Assembly (NCBI RefSeq): GCF_958450345.1
Contig: NC_088782.1
Location: 38,678,501 to 38,742,500 of the forward strand
Direction of reading: 5' to 3'
DNA from: Calliphora vicina
Lineage: Eukaryota > Arthropoda > Insecta > Diptera > Calliphoridae
Length of the DNA stretch: 64,000 nt
Part shown: positions 11,386-23,345 of the stretch, piece after piece
How the letters are laid out: every line of letters starts with the position of its first letter
Numbering within the stretch: position 1 is the stretch's first letter
Program-made: the position numbers and the translations under genes
Notes under the pieces: generated by a model
What the model was told of the DNA's origin: nothing
Database searches by the model: none
What the model saw: only the letters and a program-made list of their open reading frames with translations

Positions 11386-12690
11386 TTGGGTGTATGACTT
11401 CAAAATGCGGCATTTACAATAGATGGCGTAAGTTAGATGTCATTTTGAAGGGTACATATCTGTCATTAATTCTCACTTAGTTATTAACATTATACATTTT
11501 ATTTGCTTCGAAAATGTAGAATTTTGTATCAATGAATCGTCATATGCGGGAAGTTTAGCTTTACTTCTTTGACAAAAAAGTGCCGCTGAAGCATACCGAT
11601 GGTTCACCAAAGCTTATAGTGAATGTGTTCCATCAGTTTCAACGTGGGAGACATGGTTTGAAGACAATGATCGCCCAGACCAACCAAAAAAGTTTGAAGA
11701 CCAAGAATTGGAGGCATTACTCCATGAAGATTCTTCAAAAAACTCAAAAAGATCTTGCAAAATTTTTGGGAGCTACGAAAGAAGCAATTTCAAATTTGTT
11801 TGCGAGCACCAGGGGGGTTACTCTGTATTGCGATGCGAAAGCAAGTTCGATGCGAAAGGTAAATGCAATAAGAATACAATTTAGAACTCTGTATCGTCTA
11901 CGCAAACGCTTTCGCAAAATAAGTTGAAAAATAAGCAACACTGGTACCACAAAACAAAACAATAGCGAAATGAAATGTCAAAACTTGTAAATAAAAATAT
12001 TTTAAACACATTTGTTTGCGATGCGAAAACGAAGTAGAGGGTACCAATTGTTCAGTTTTTCTTTCGCATCGCAATAGAGAGTAAGCCCCCAGGATTCATA
12101 TAAAAGCAGGAAATTGGTTACCATACGAATTGAAGACGAGAAACCTTGAAAGACGATTTTGCATGTCCGAAATAATGCTTGAACTCTATAAAAGTGATCA
12201 TCACGATAATCCGAAGCGTAAGAGATCATATGTTAAGCCCGGCCAACCAACCGAATCGACACCAAAGCCAAATATCCATATAGTCATGCTCTGTATTTGG
12301 TGGGAGCAAAAGCGTCCTATCATGAGCTGCTGATATCTGACCAGACCATCACAGGGAACCTGTGCCGAACGCGGCTGATTCGCATGAAGCGAGAATTGGA
12401 AGTAAAAAGCCCAGAATATGCGACAAGACATGAAGCCGTAATATTCCATAACGACAACGCTAGGCCACATGTTGCAATACCTGTTAAAAACTTTTTAGAC
12501 TGAAGAGGAGGTTTTGCCTCACCCGCCTTATAGTCCAGACCTTGCCCCGTCCGACTACTATTTGTTTCGATCGATGCAGAACGCACTCTCTGGGATACGC
12601 TTCACTTCAGAGGCTTGATTCGTTCTTTGTCCCAAAAGATGAGCAGTTTTTTTTGGCTCGGAATCCGTATGATGGGAAAGTTAATGATTT
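11386..12690 (+). mobile_element. Mariner copy B with nested MITE
   Basis: The 5' terminal repeat TTGGGTGTATGACTT follows a TA at 11384-11385. Translated pieces include PLKHTDGSPKLIVNVF, FVRF-like remnants, QDLAKFLGATKEAISNLF, then after the insert KRKRSYVKPGQPTESTPKPN, FHNDNARPH (Asp retained) and PHPPYSPDLAPSDYYLF. The first catalytic Asp block is lost in a deletion around 12180-12210. A 277-bp MITE interrupts the HTH region at 11813-12089. The 3' terminal repeat is missing, so the right border is approximate. Confidence 0.85.
11813..12089. mobile_element. 277-bp Harbinger-like MITE, CAG target duplication
   Basis: 29-bp inverted repeats (11813-11841 and 12061-12089) start GGGG(G/C)TTACTCT and differ at two positions. 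CAG stands on both sides (11810-11812 and 12090-12092). Other mariner copies have a single uninterrupted GCAGCAGGAT(T/A)CAT here, which confirms the ends. Three-base CWG duplications are typical of PIF/Harbinger. The motif GATGCGAAA recurs four times near the two ends. Non-coding. Confidence 0.9.
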
Positions 12691-14615
12691 CATGGCCCAC
12701 TTCAGAAAATCATTCACGAAATTAATTTATTGAAATTTTTAAAGAAAAATGCTTTTGCTCATTTACCGAGTGTAGGGTACTTTCTTACTTGTTTTTATAT
12801 GCAACATATCGTTGTGTTTATTACAACCTGTTGTTGCATTTTAAAACGTTTTAAACTGTCTGTTTCCCAATCTATAATTTTGTTTAATGTTACAGCTCAT
12901 TTGTCATTCTTTTTAAGTACAAGTCGTAAAATTCAAAACACACAAAAAAAAAATAAAGCAAAAATTCTTAAGAAAAACATTTTTTTTTTGTTGTGTTTAT
13001 GAAAAAAGAATTTTTACTCTTTTCGTGAACAAAACCCCAGAATAAAACCAAGTTTCATTAAGAGTTCAACTCATTCACACATTCGAAAGATTCTTGTCTT
13101 GTAATTTGAACCTGGGTGTTTTTTTGTTTAGTGATTTTTGAAATGAATTTCAATACGAAAAGAAATATTGTTGTTTTTTTATGATTTTGGTTTATGTTTT
13201 CTGCTGCTTTTTTAATTTGAATTCTGTTTTTTTTTGCTGTTCGAATATTTAGTAATTGTTGTTGGCTGGAAAAGGTGTTATGTTGTTTTTTATTTTATTT
13301 GTATTCTTGTGTATGTAGCTGAATTCTTGAGTTTTTACACGTCTGTACGATTTCATGTTATTGGAATCCAAAATTATTTGCATGTTTCGACAGTTTTTTA
13401 TTTTTTTTTATTTTAAATTAAATTCTTTCATTTGTTTCTTTAGTGTTTGAGTTTGTTTTGGATTCTATACCTTTTTAGTGTTTTCTTTAATTTGAATCTT
13501 TTTTTTAAAGAATTTTAGTTGTAATTAAAAACCTGTCAAGTTGTCATGTACTTGTACAAATAAATACAAAGGTACATTCATATTTTGCAAGTGAGTAAAT
13601 TGTAAAGTTACTGAAATTAATAAATTGGAGATTAATTTCCTAAAAAAAAAACTCTTTTATAAAAACTGACAAAAATTGTTTATTTAATGATTAAATTTAA
13701 AAAATATTTCATAAATCTCACGTTCCATGAGCGTACCGCAAATAACGAATTGAAACTTCCCAACGAAAAATATCAAAAGTTAAACGCAGATTACAAAAGG
13801 TCAAACTCACAATCATTCATTTATTGCGACTACAAAGAGGCGTCATGAAAATATCTAAGCATATGAAAACACAATATTTCTAAATTATTCCTAATTCCGC
13901 ATAGTTTTTCAGTTCTTTTCACAGATCCCCTGCATTGATGTCTTGAATCTGTTTAACAAATGTTTGCATTTATTATTTTGAACAATGATCTCAACACATT
14001 TTAGGTTTTGGTGTCTTAAATGTCACATGCTCTTGATAGGGGGCGGTCTTTATTAAAGATGTTTTCAAGTACGATCAGTAGTAGTTCATGTTCAATAAAC
14101 AGTCATTTTCGTTACAATTTCTCTTCCTGCTTAGCGCTCTTATATTCAAGTACTTGTGTCAAATGAAACATGCCACCAAATAGTGTGTATTGTATGTGAA
14201 ACTGAATGTCAGTGTGTTGTGTTGTGCCTTGCATGTGGCCAGTGTGGCATATGCAGGCGTTAAATTAGACCAGATGTATTTCATAATGACTGAATGATGA
14301 GTTTCTTACACGACAGCCTGACGTTATTATGAATAAATAAAATATGGATACAAAAAAAAACGATTAGATTATCTAATGGCATCTGGACTAACCAACATAT
14401 TGTGAAATGTTTTTATTTTAAATACGCATATTTGGAAAGTTTTAACAAATTCAAATCGTAGTTAGATTGTTACCATCATATGTTTGGACAAATTATATGA
14501 AAATAACAATAATACTACTCGATACCCAAAAACACATCAAGGATCTTTCCGTTTGTAATTTCTAAATTTTTCATTTGCGACCCAATAAACTTTAGATCAG
14601 TTTTCCGAAGCCCCC
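12690..14615. other. No gene seen; T-rich then mixed intergenic DNA
   Basis: Strongly T-rich from 12730 to 13530, then ordinary AT-rich sequence. The phrase GCCTGACGTTATTAT at about 14318 also occurs at about 9157, pointing to one more degraded dispersed repeat. Nothing codes convincingly. Confidence 0.6.
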
Positions 14616-14760
14616 ACATAAACCTTTCATACATGATTTATACATCAATATATCCGTTATAGTCCAACTTAGGTTGCTATTTCAAATCGAGAAAATCGAC
14701 TACCTCGTTTTTTCATCATCTGACATGTACTGGGATACCTTTCCTGTGTTCGTTTTGTAT
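14615..14760. repeat. Family 2 repeat fragment
   Basis: Matches the internal part of the Family 2 repeat seen at 48541-49135: TTTATACATCAATATATCC, a TAGGTTGCTATTTCAAATC block and CGAGAAAAT. Terminal motifs are absent. Confidence 0.55.
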
Positions 14761-14769
14761 AAGAGCCCA

Positions 14770-15795
14770 ATACCTTTACACAGGCCGAAGTTCTAGCAGG
14801 CCGAAGTTCTAGTTATAGCATTTTGAGAGGAATAATCGTTTAAAATTATTCGAATACTTTTTATTCGTTCAACATTTTATAGAAGTACATTATTAAAAAT
14901 CGTGAAACATTTAAGTTTAAAATTGAATAATTAATACATTTTATTCGAATAATTTTTTATTCGCTTTGGAATCTAATAAAATTTTCATATTTTTATATTT
15001 TTAAGCAAAACAAATTAAGTTATAGCATTTGAAGAAGAATAATCGTTCAAAATTATTCAAATAATTTATATTCGTTCAACATTTTACACAAAATTTTGCA
15101 TTTTTATAATAAATTTTGTTCCGTCTATAGTATATTATTATTAAAAAAGGTGAAAGACTTAAGTTTGAAATTGAATAATTAATAAATTTTATACGAATAA
15201 TTTTTTATTCGCTTTGAAATCAAATAAAAATTTCATATTATTTTATTTTTTAGCAAAACAAATTAAATTACAGACAGCATTTTGAGAAGAATAGTCGTTC
15301 AAAATTATTATTCAAATATTATTAAAAATGGTAAAAGATTTCAGTTTTAAACCGTATAATTAATAATTTTTATTCCAATAATTTTTTATTCGCTTTGAAA
15401 TCTAATAAAATTTTAAAATTTTTTATTTATTAGCAAAACAAATTAAGTTATAGCATTTTGAGAGGAATAATCGTTTAAAATTATTCGAATAATTTTTATT
15501 CGTTCAACATTTTACACAAATTTTGACATTTTTATAACAAATTATTTACCTCTATAGAAGTACATTATTAAAAATGGTGCAAGAGTTAAGTTTTAAACCG
15601 AATAATTAATAATTTTTATTCCAATAATTTTTTATTCGCTTTGAAATCTAATAAAAATTTCATATTTTTTTATTTTTTAGCGCAAAAAATTAAGTTATAG
15701 CATTTTGAGAGGAATAATCGTTTAAAATTATTCGAATAATATTTATTCGTTACAAAATTTGGTCCAAAAATTTATAGTTTTATAAAAATTATTAC
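14770..15795. repeat. Five-unit tandem array with TTCGAA palindromes
   Basis: Five diverged units start with TTATAGCATTTTGAGAGGAA or close variants near 14812, 15019, 15268, 15447 and 15694, so the period is uneven (about 175-255 bp). Each contains the palindrome AAATTATTCGAATAATTT or a variant, CATTATTAAAAATGGT-like and TTTTTTATTCGCTTTGAAAT blocks. It is preceded by a short duplication of GGCCGAAGTTCTAG (14783-14811). The phrase AAGAGCCCAATACC...CCGAAGTT recurs at about 22750. Confidence 0.85.
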
Positions 15796-15826
15796 TTTGC
15801 AGCAATTGTAGACACACCGTAATATA

Positions 15827-17475
15827 CACATCTGCTCAAAATAATAGATACACCTAATTGGAAAAAATTTAAATGGCGGTAACATTGAAAATTTCCTCGC
15901 AAGCGTTAAGAATACATCATATTATTAAAATTTCTATCTGGCAATGTCATGTCAGTCAAAAATCGGGCAACTATTTGCTTTCATGTTGATTTTTAAAAAC
16001 GAATTTATTTGAATTACAAAAAATTATTTGCTCATAAAAATAGATACACATCAGTAATTTGTAATTTGTTTATATACAATTTTTTTTTTGTGCAATTTTT
16101 TGTTCCTATTTACGTGAAACAGTAAGTATAATTTAAATTTTAGCAACAATTTTATAAAAAATAGGACTCTTTTGAAGAAAATGGGACGAAATCATCATTG
16201 TACCGAAGATGAGAAAAAAATTGTTCAAACGATGAGAAATCAAGGAAAATCATTACGGGAAATAGCAAAGAGCATAGGAAGATCTTTACATTTTGTCCAA
16301 AATGCTTTATCTAAAAAACAAAAAAGAGAAACTCGCGGTAGACCAAAGAAAACCAGTCCAGAAACAGATAGGCGGATCGTCCTTATGGTTAAAAAAGACC
16401 CTTTCATATCATCGAAAGCTATTTCTGCGGAGCTATGTAACGAAATCAGTCCACAAACAGTTCGTCGTCGTCTTTTACAAGCTAAATTGCCGGGAAGAAT
16501 TGCCAGAAAAGTGCCACTAATGCGCCAAAAAAATATCAAGACAAGATTAGAATTTGCTAAAGAGCACTTACAATGGTCCGGGTGTGAAGGCGAAAAAAAA
16601 TGGAGAAATATTTTATGGAGCGACGAAACAAAAATAAATTTGTTTGGAAACGACTGCCAAAGAAATGTACGCCGACCACGTTAAATTCCACGTTAAATTT
16701 ACAAAAAAGACGGTAAAACATGGCGGGGGAAACATAATGGTTTGGGGTTGCTTTTCATGGAATGGTGTTGGTCCGATATTCCGAATAGAAGATACCATGA
16801 ATGCTAGTGGGTATAGAGACATATTGGAAAACGTAATGCTTCCATATGCATCGGAAAATATGCCATTAATATGGACATTCCAGCAGGACAACGACCCAAA
16901 ACATAGTTCAAGATTAGTTAAAAACTGGTTCTTGGAGAATAACGTACCTGTTTTAAGCTGGCCCAGCCAATCCCCTGATTTAAACCCAATAGAAAACTTG
17001 TGGAGTGAATTAAAGATAAGGCTTTCGAAGGAAGTTTTCAAAAATAAAGACGATTTATGGGAGAAAACGCAAAAAATATGGTACGAGATTCCATTGGAGA
17101 AGTGTCAGAACTTGATATCCAGTATGCCCAGAAGAGTGGAGAAAGTTTTACAAAACAAAGGTGGATATACTGGATACTAGCTTTACTTTAATAATAAACT
17201 AATTTTTTTAAGATAAAATTTATTAGCTTTTGTTTAATAAGAATTTTTAAAAATGTATCTATTATTATGAGCACCAAATTTTTCGAAATTTAAGAAATTT
17301 AATTTACTTTATAATATTTATTATTAATTATGAAATATTTTGTTTTTGTTTTTTACTCTCCTTTTAACTATAAATAAAAATCGACTGAATTTTTTTTATA
17401 ATTTTACAATATACCATTATTTTTTTCGTTTTTAAAAAATAAATTTTGGTGTATCTATTATTTTGAGCAGATGTG
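15827..17475 (+). mobile_element. Tc1-family transposon, complete ends
   Basis: A 1649-bp element with perfect 28-bp inverted repeats (15827-15854 and 17448-17475, beginning CACATCTGCTCAAAATAATA) and TA on both sides. Each end has a second inner copy of the repeat in the same orientation about 200 bp in: TGCTCATAAAAATAGATACA at 16029 and the complement of TGTATCTATTATTATGAGCA at 17254. This is the IR/DR layout of several Tc1 elements, where outer and inner repeats bind transposase. It carries one transposase gene broken by a single frameshift. Confidence 0.95.
16172..17180 (+). pseudogene. Tc1 transposase (DD34E), one frameshift
   Basis: Transposase of the surrounding Tc1 element, which would bind the terminal repeats and catalyse cut-and-paste transfer at TA sites. 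The first part (16172-16684) has two N-terminal HTH regions (TEDEKKIVQTMRNQGKSLRE and following; SSKAISAELCNEISPQTVRR) linked by the AT-hook-like RGRPKK, and the first catalytic Asp in WSDETKINLFG. A stop follows VRRPR at 16682. The reading continues in the next frame to 17180 with TKKTVKHGGGNIMVWGCFSW, the second Asp in QQDNDPKHSS and the Glu in SPDLNPIENLW, 34 residues later. All three catalytic residues are intact, so a small indel near 16680-16700 is the only obvious lesion. The start ATG 16172 is chosen as the first in frame; 16181 is also possible. Confidence 0.9.
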
Positions 17476-18030
17476 TATATTATTGTATTTATTGGGCCTG
17501 ATGTCACAAATTATTGGCTTCTTTTGCCACATCTGCAAATGGCTTGCCACTCAAAAAACTTCTTGGGGAATTTTGTTTTTTTTTTTGTCCGGTATTGTTC
17601 TTGAACATTACCTCGTCCATCAATCACCTCAAAACCTTGATCTGGAAGTTGTGAAAAGTCTGCCAGTGCTTCATCATCCATCACACAACAGGTGTATTTT
17701 CAATAAAATTTTACCAACATTTTTTGCGCTCGTTCTTTTGCTTCTAAGTTCTTTACCGCATTGCGAACTGAAACTTTCGGAACTTTATACGACTTCAGCC
17801 CAGCATTAGCTTTGGCTTTGCGCATACAAAATCAAAGAATTTAACTTTACGAGTTGCTTTTCTGATAGAAGTGTTCGGTGCTCTTTAAAAGAGTTATTCG
17901 ACATCTTTTGCCTCACCAATATCGGTAAGACATTTTTTCTTTCTGATCTTTCAATATTCATGTCTTCCTTATACTTTTTAATGGCTTTTGAAACAGTGTG
18001 ACTGTCTACAGATCTTTTGCTAAAGTCCAT
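17476..18030 (-). pseudogene. Tc1/mariner-superfamily transposase remnant (MDDE type), copy 1
   Basis: On the minus strand the piece begins MDFSKRSVDSHTVSKAIKKY KEDMNIERSE, continues with broken frames, and further on gives CVMDDEALADFSQLPDQGFE, GRGNVQEQYRTK and EWQAICRCGKRSQ followed by a stop and FVTSGPINT. The DDE within CVMDDE and the WQAICxCGKxSQ block fit a Tc1/mariner-superfamily transposase; I suspect the DD41D (rosa-like) group but that is tentative. The reading is cut exactly where the Tc1 element's right end begins, so Tc1 probably inserted into this older copy or at its edge. A second N-terminal copy lies at 22920-23339. Confidence 0.65.
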
Positions 18031-18049
18031 ATTGGATTTTTCTTTAATC

Positions 18050-18210
18050 CTCCAAGTAAAAACAAAAATTCACACAAATTAATTCTCATAAGTAGCTCTA
18101 ATAAATTTCTTTTGTTATTAGCCTTTACTTCAACAATAGCAAAGATTCAAAACATCCTTGTTTTACAAAATTTATTTCACATTGGATGCTTACAAATTAT
18201 TAACTCTTAA
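18050..18210. repeat. Repeat R2, copy 1 (mate at 20440)
   Basis: From AAAAATTCACACAAATTAAT to TTTATTTCACATTGGATGCT and ACAAATTATTAAC it matches 20440-20600 closely. It directly precedes the start codon side of the MDDE-type transposase remnant, so it may be that element's terminal region. Confidence 0.7.
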
Positions 18211-18214
18211 CAAA

Positions 18215-20435
18215 ACAAAAAAAAACAATATCAAGAAGCATAAAAGAAGTCAAAATTTCAAAAAAATTCGAACAAAAAACTAACCCCTTATAAAAGTGTT
18301 CCACAACATAAGCGTTAAACAAGCCAAGGAACAACACCTCAAATACCTTAAATGAAACATACATACAGACACAATGGAATTGGTGCATGAAAACAGTTCA
18401 ATTGAATTAATGCCAAACAATTCCTTTTTTCATAATCATACCAAGAAACCCACTTAAATACCAATAAACACTAAACATAAATACATATAAATATGTACAA
18501 ATAAAAAACAAACCTAAATGTATAAGTGTATCTTTTAGATAGAAATATCTTTACTGTAAAGTTACAGCTAATAAACCGTACAAAATTATAATAATCAGTA
18601 GACAAGGAAAAACGTCATTTATACACATAAGCGGACGGACAAAGGGACAGACAGCCAAGCCATGCAGCCAGCATCAACTATAGCAATAAGTAGTTAGAAT
18701 ACGCAGACGTAAAAGATAATACATTAATTTAAACTAACAATAGATACACAGGAAAACATACATACATCCATAAATGCATTCATACATTCATACATATTTG
18801 ATACTCGTACAATAGCTGACAAGTCACACATTATTTTCACATTTAGATTTTCATTCAGAAAATTTTTCAACCTAAAATACAAAACTAAAAACACCGAGAA
18901 GCTACAAATATTTAAGTAAACTCTGAGATACATTTTATGAGCATAAAGATCCCTGAGATACAATTTCAAAATGACAATTTATTAAAGAGCAAGAGAGCAG
19001 AGGGAAAATTAAAAATATACCACATTTCCCCTTATGGCTGATTAAAACTAAAGGAAAATATCTCTTTGTGAGAAGGGATTTTTAATTCAGTTTTATTGAT
19101 TGAAATCTCCCCTAGAATGGATTTTAGATTTCTCCTTCTGTAGAGTTTTTTCCTTAAATTTCCCATGTTTTATATTTAAAGCTGATAATTCTATTTTGTT
19201 GTACATTTCCCCTTTGTAGAGTGTAGAGTTTTGTAATTTTTCCTTATTTACAAATGTTTAGTGAGTGCACGTTTGTTTTATTCTCTGTTTATGTTTTTGT
19301 AGCCCCCAGGAGAAATATTCCCTTTTGAATTTTGTTGTTTTTATGTGTAGAATTCAAGGTAAAAAACCGACCAATCAGCTTGTGTTTCATCAACGAATGG
19401 TTCATTTACGAAAGGTGTTTATTTGTCACCCTTTAATTAACCAATATTTACCTAAACATGAGGAGGGAATTTATTACTGTTGTTGTTTAATACAACCAGC
19501 TGTCTTTTTGAAGGGAAATTTTTAACATTGATAAAAATGTCTTCAATTTCGAGCATATGTTGAATGAAATTGGGAAATATGTGCCTTAATAAGGGATTTT
19601 TTAACTTTGCTATAGGGAATGTTGCCAGCAACTGGGTTTTGGGGAAATATAATGATAAGCAACTTAAGATATTTAATTCGAAGGGGAACTAGGAGAATAT
19701 GTTGATGGATTTTAGAAGGGATTTTTGGTTTCCTCGACTAATAGCTCAGATTGTTGAGTAGAAGTGTGGGATTTTTAATTTTTATTTGTGTGTTTCGCAA
19801 ATGTTTGAAATTAATGTGCTAGGGGAAATTCTTTATAATCATATGTATGTTGTATTTCTGTTGGAGATTTTAATGCAAAAAATCTTTAAAAAGTGGGAAA
19901 TTTTTAGCGGGATTTTTGTAAGTCTCTCATAGTTGTTCAACATTTGTTTTTTTTAAAGGGAATTACGTATTTTTCCCACATGGTATAAAAATGTGTGACG
20001 GAATAAATATAATCAGACTATACTAACTGGAGAATTATTTTTAGTGTGGGAAATTTTAATTGAATTTTTGAAATATTTATCGTGGTAATCCTTAAAAGTC
20101 ATGCAATAGTTATTTTTACATTTGTTGATTTCAAGAGGAACATATTTTGGATGTGCGAAATTTGTATGGGATTTTTGAAATTTTGTTCTGATTTTTGTTA
20201 AAAGTCATGCAATATTCCAACAGATTTTGGTTTTACAAGAATTTTGTTTAAAAAAATACAAAATAACCCTAAAAATTCATACAAATGTATGTCTGTATGT
20301 TTTGTATGAGACTTGATTTTGTAAATAATCAGTTCTAAGTGGGAAAATATGTATAAATATTGTGGGATTTTGTTGCAAAAAAAAAAAAGTTTTTTTTTTG
20401 AATTTTTATAAAAAAAAAAAATTCAAAAAAGTTCT
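18215..20435. other. No gene seen; repeats of GGGAAATTT-like words
   Basis: AT-rich sequence. From about 19010 to 20340 short words such as AAGGGGAAAT and GTGGGATTTTT recur irregularly, suggesting a decayed repeat. No coding content recognised. Confidence 0.55.
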
Positions 20436-20439
20436 AAAT

Positions 20440-20600
20440 AAAAACAAAAATTCACACAAATTAATTGTAATTGTTCTAATAAATTTTGTTTGTTATTATC
20501 CTTTACATTAACAATAGAAGGATTACAAACAAACATACTTGTTTTAAAAATTTATTTCACATTGGAAGCTTACAAATTATTAACAAATTTTTATTTAAAA
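20440..20600. repeat. Repeat R2, copy 2
   Basis: Second copy of the block at 18050-18210: AAAAACAAAAATTCACACAA, then TTATTTCACATTGGAAGCTT and ACAAATTATTAAC. The sequence to about 20720 (including TCCAAGGATGGCTATAC) may belong to the same element but has no partner in the window. Confidence 0.7.
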
Positions 20601-20719
20601 ACATTTCTGAAAAAGTTCTGTCAACTCTCCAAGGATGGCTATACTTTTTTGTCTTTGTCGACGGCTCCGATCGTTTTATTATGAACCATCGCTTAAGACT
20701 ATTTTTAGTTCTTTAAGTT

Positions 20720-21660
20720 TTCTTTTGCTGACTTGAGAACATTCAGTTCCCTTCTCCTAAAGTCTGGAAAATATTTTAAAGAAAGAAAATAGCTTCTCTT
20801 CTTGCGATCTTTTAAGTACATAGGCACATATTGAGTTTAATTAGACTTGGAAAAATGGGAACTTCATAAAGTTGGTTAGTTTGCTCACTCTTAATAAAAA
20901 TATTCCTTTTTTTATTCATTTTAGTAGGATTTTTCATTTCTTGAATAAGATTTTTGAGAGTTAAAGCAAATCTACTCCACAAGTTCTCCTTTAGTGCATA
21001 AACATGCATAAATAGAGTTTGTATTCCTCTGATTTTTATTCAAACAAGTGTATTTTTTGATCCTCTCATAAACAAAAATTAATACTGAGAAAAAATCTGG
21101 TTTATATTGTTGAGAGGAGAAATTCCTTATAAGGGGAGCATTAGGATTCTCGGATATTCTCACGAACATAAAATTTCCCATTCCCTTACAGTTAGGAATG
21201 GACATGTAGCTATAGAATTGTGTTCCCCTTTTGTGATTGACTTTGGGGAGAATTAAAAAAGGGGAAAATTAAACATATTTGTGATATTCTAGCAAACATG
21301 AAAATATTTGCAGAAAGGACATTTTGCAAAAGCCTAATGGAGATATAGAATTTTGTTCCCCTTTTGTGATTAACTTGTGGAGAATAATAAGAAATGAGGG
21401 AAATATGTATTGAAAATCTTTATTATATTCTCACAAACATAATATGAATTTCTTAACAAAAATAAGAAGAAAAATACATTAGGACCGACATTAGGATATT
21501 TTCAACATAATTAAATTCCTATTAAAATTTTATTTCATTTGCTTTGTATATTTCTTTTGGGGAAACATTTTAACAAGTGTTTTTAGGCAAAGAGTGACAA
21601 ATAAGGGGAAATGTGGGGATTTTCTTGTTTTCATTTAAAAGTCTATTGAAATTCTAAAAA
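20720..21660. repeat. Degenerate ~160-bp repeats, otherwise no gene
   Basis: Two neighbouring units at about 21110-21270 and 21270-21420 share TATAGAATT(G/T)TGTTCCCC, TTTTGTGATT(G/A)ACTT and GGAGAAT, with ATATTCTCACGAACATAAA-like starts. A third weak unit follows at 21420. No ORF is convincing. Confidence 0.55.
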
Positions 21661-21666
21661 TTCTAC

Positions 21667-22011
21667 GCCATGTCCATCTGTCTGTCTGTTGAAATCAATT
21701 TTCTGAAGACCCCAGATATCTTCGGGATCCAAATCTTCAATAATTCTGTCAGACATGCTTTCGAAAACAAAAAAAAAAATTTCAAATTAAAAAAAAACAA
21801 AAAATTTTTTTTTAAAATTTAAAATAATTTTTTTTTAAATAAAAAAAAAATTAAATTTAACTAAAAAAATTCGAAAAAAAAATTTTCCAAAAAATTAAAA
21901 AAATAAATAAATTTTGTTTACCTAAAAATATTTAAAATTTGTATTTTGAAGTATAATTTGGTGAACGGTATATAAGATTCGGCACAGCCGAATATAGCTC
22001 TCTTACTTGTT
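21667..22011. repeat. Family 2 repeat, right half
   Basis: Ends with the hairpin ATTCGGCACAGCCGAAT (21977-21993) and then TATAGCTC and TCTTACTTGTT, the diagnostic right end. It includes a long A/T-only core (21770-21920) and the block TTTTGAAGTATAATTTGGTG shared with 49065-49090. Confidence 0.8.
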
Positions 22012-22459
22012 TAACTAATAGTTATACTTTTCATATAAAAATAACACATAACCAGACTTCGTGTTAATGGCGGTTAGAGTTCTAAAAACATTTATATAAA
22101 CAAAAGATGGTTTATTAAGCCTTGGATAAATTTAATAATGTATTATGAATATGTGGGTAAAATATTGTGATTTAAAAATATTATATTTATTCTTTATTTT
22201 ATTGTTTTATAGAAAAGACTAATAAATGTTTAATTTTATTATTTAATTTCAGAAGCAGTACCTATTAAAGGCAGCAGAATTTGTGTAAAAAAAGTACAAA
22301 AAGTAAAAAACCAGACCAGGATAAGATTTCAAATAAATAACTAAAGAAAAAATATTTTTTAGCCCGATATAACTTACAAATAGGGTTAACTGTCAAATGA
22401 ACTGTCATACTGTTTTGAGATTTATGATCAGTATAATCTGGCAAATCATCATAAATAGA

Positions 22460-22560
22460 ATGACGCTTGAACAACGCTACGAAATTATCCAAATTTACTT
22501 TTAAAATCAGTCGTCGATTCGTGCAACTTATAGAAGACTGTTTTATTTCAAAATCGTGTT
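22460..22560 (+). pseudogene. N-terminal remnant of a DLTPLDFF-type transposase
   Basis: MTLEQRYEIIQIYF, a stop, then NQSSIRATYRRLF resembles the start of mariner-like transposases that begin with TLEQRxEILxFYxxNxxSVRATYR. Parts of the later catalytic region of the same family are at 49230-49890. Only about 30 codons survive. Confidence 0.55.
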
Positions 22561-22744
22561 AAGAGGCTAATTTGTGGCTTTTTAATAAAAAAAATTTATA
22601 AATTCCAGAAAATTAACCAATGCGCATTTTCTCCTGTAGATATAAACTATTCAATGAGAAATAATACTCTTCTAAAATTCATTCACTTTTTCGGTAAATC
22701 TTTCTATTAAAGATTTTATCCTTTGTTCTTTAATTCTTTTTTTT

Positions 22745-23345
22745 TTACAAGAGCCCAATACCACAAGCCGAAGTTTTGAACAGTTGGGTGGATTTGCCTC
22801 CCGTGGTCTTTTTTCAATAGTGGAATAATGTCAAATCCGGCCAGAAATATGAAGGCAATCAATCAGTGCTGTTTTAAGAAAGATAAAAGCCGTTTTTGTA
22901 TATATTTCTGTGTTTATCGTGAATTTTGTTAGTTTTTTATCCGGTATTATTCTTGAACATTACATCGTCCATCAGCCGCATAAAAATCATGACCCGAAAG
23001 TTGGGAAGTTGTATTTTTTTTTTTATAAAATTTGACCTCAATTTTTTTGCTTGTTCTTTTGCCGCATTGCGATCTGGAACTTTCTAAAGTTTATACGACT
23101 TTAATCCAGCATTAGCTTTAGCTCTGCGCATAAAATAATCAGATCATTTAACTTTACGAGCTGCTTTTCAAAATGAAGTGTTCGGTGATCTTCGAAAGAG
23201 TTGTTCGACTTCTTCCAATATCGGTAAGACCTTTTTTTCTTCTTGAGTCAGGTTTCCTTTCAATGTTCAATTCTTCCTTATACTGTTTAATGGCTTTGGA
23301 AACACTGTCATGATGAACTCTATTTTTTTTAAAGTCCATATTGGA
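22745..23345 (-). pseudogene. MDDE-type transposase remnant, copy 2
   Basis: The minus strand begins MDFKKNRVHHDSVSKAIKQY KEELNIERKP at 23339, closely matching copy 1 at 18030. The downstream part (to about 22920) retains only fragments such as ALRQKNKQKN-like and TIxxMxxVMFKNNTG-like readings, and the catalytic region is lost. The segment at 22920-22975 (TTATCCGGTATTATTCTTGA) aligns with 17585-17615. Confidence 0.6.
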
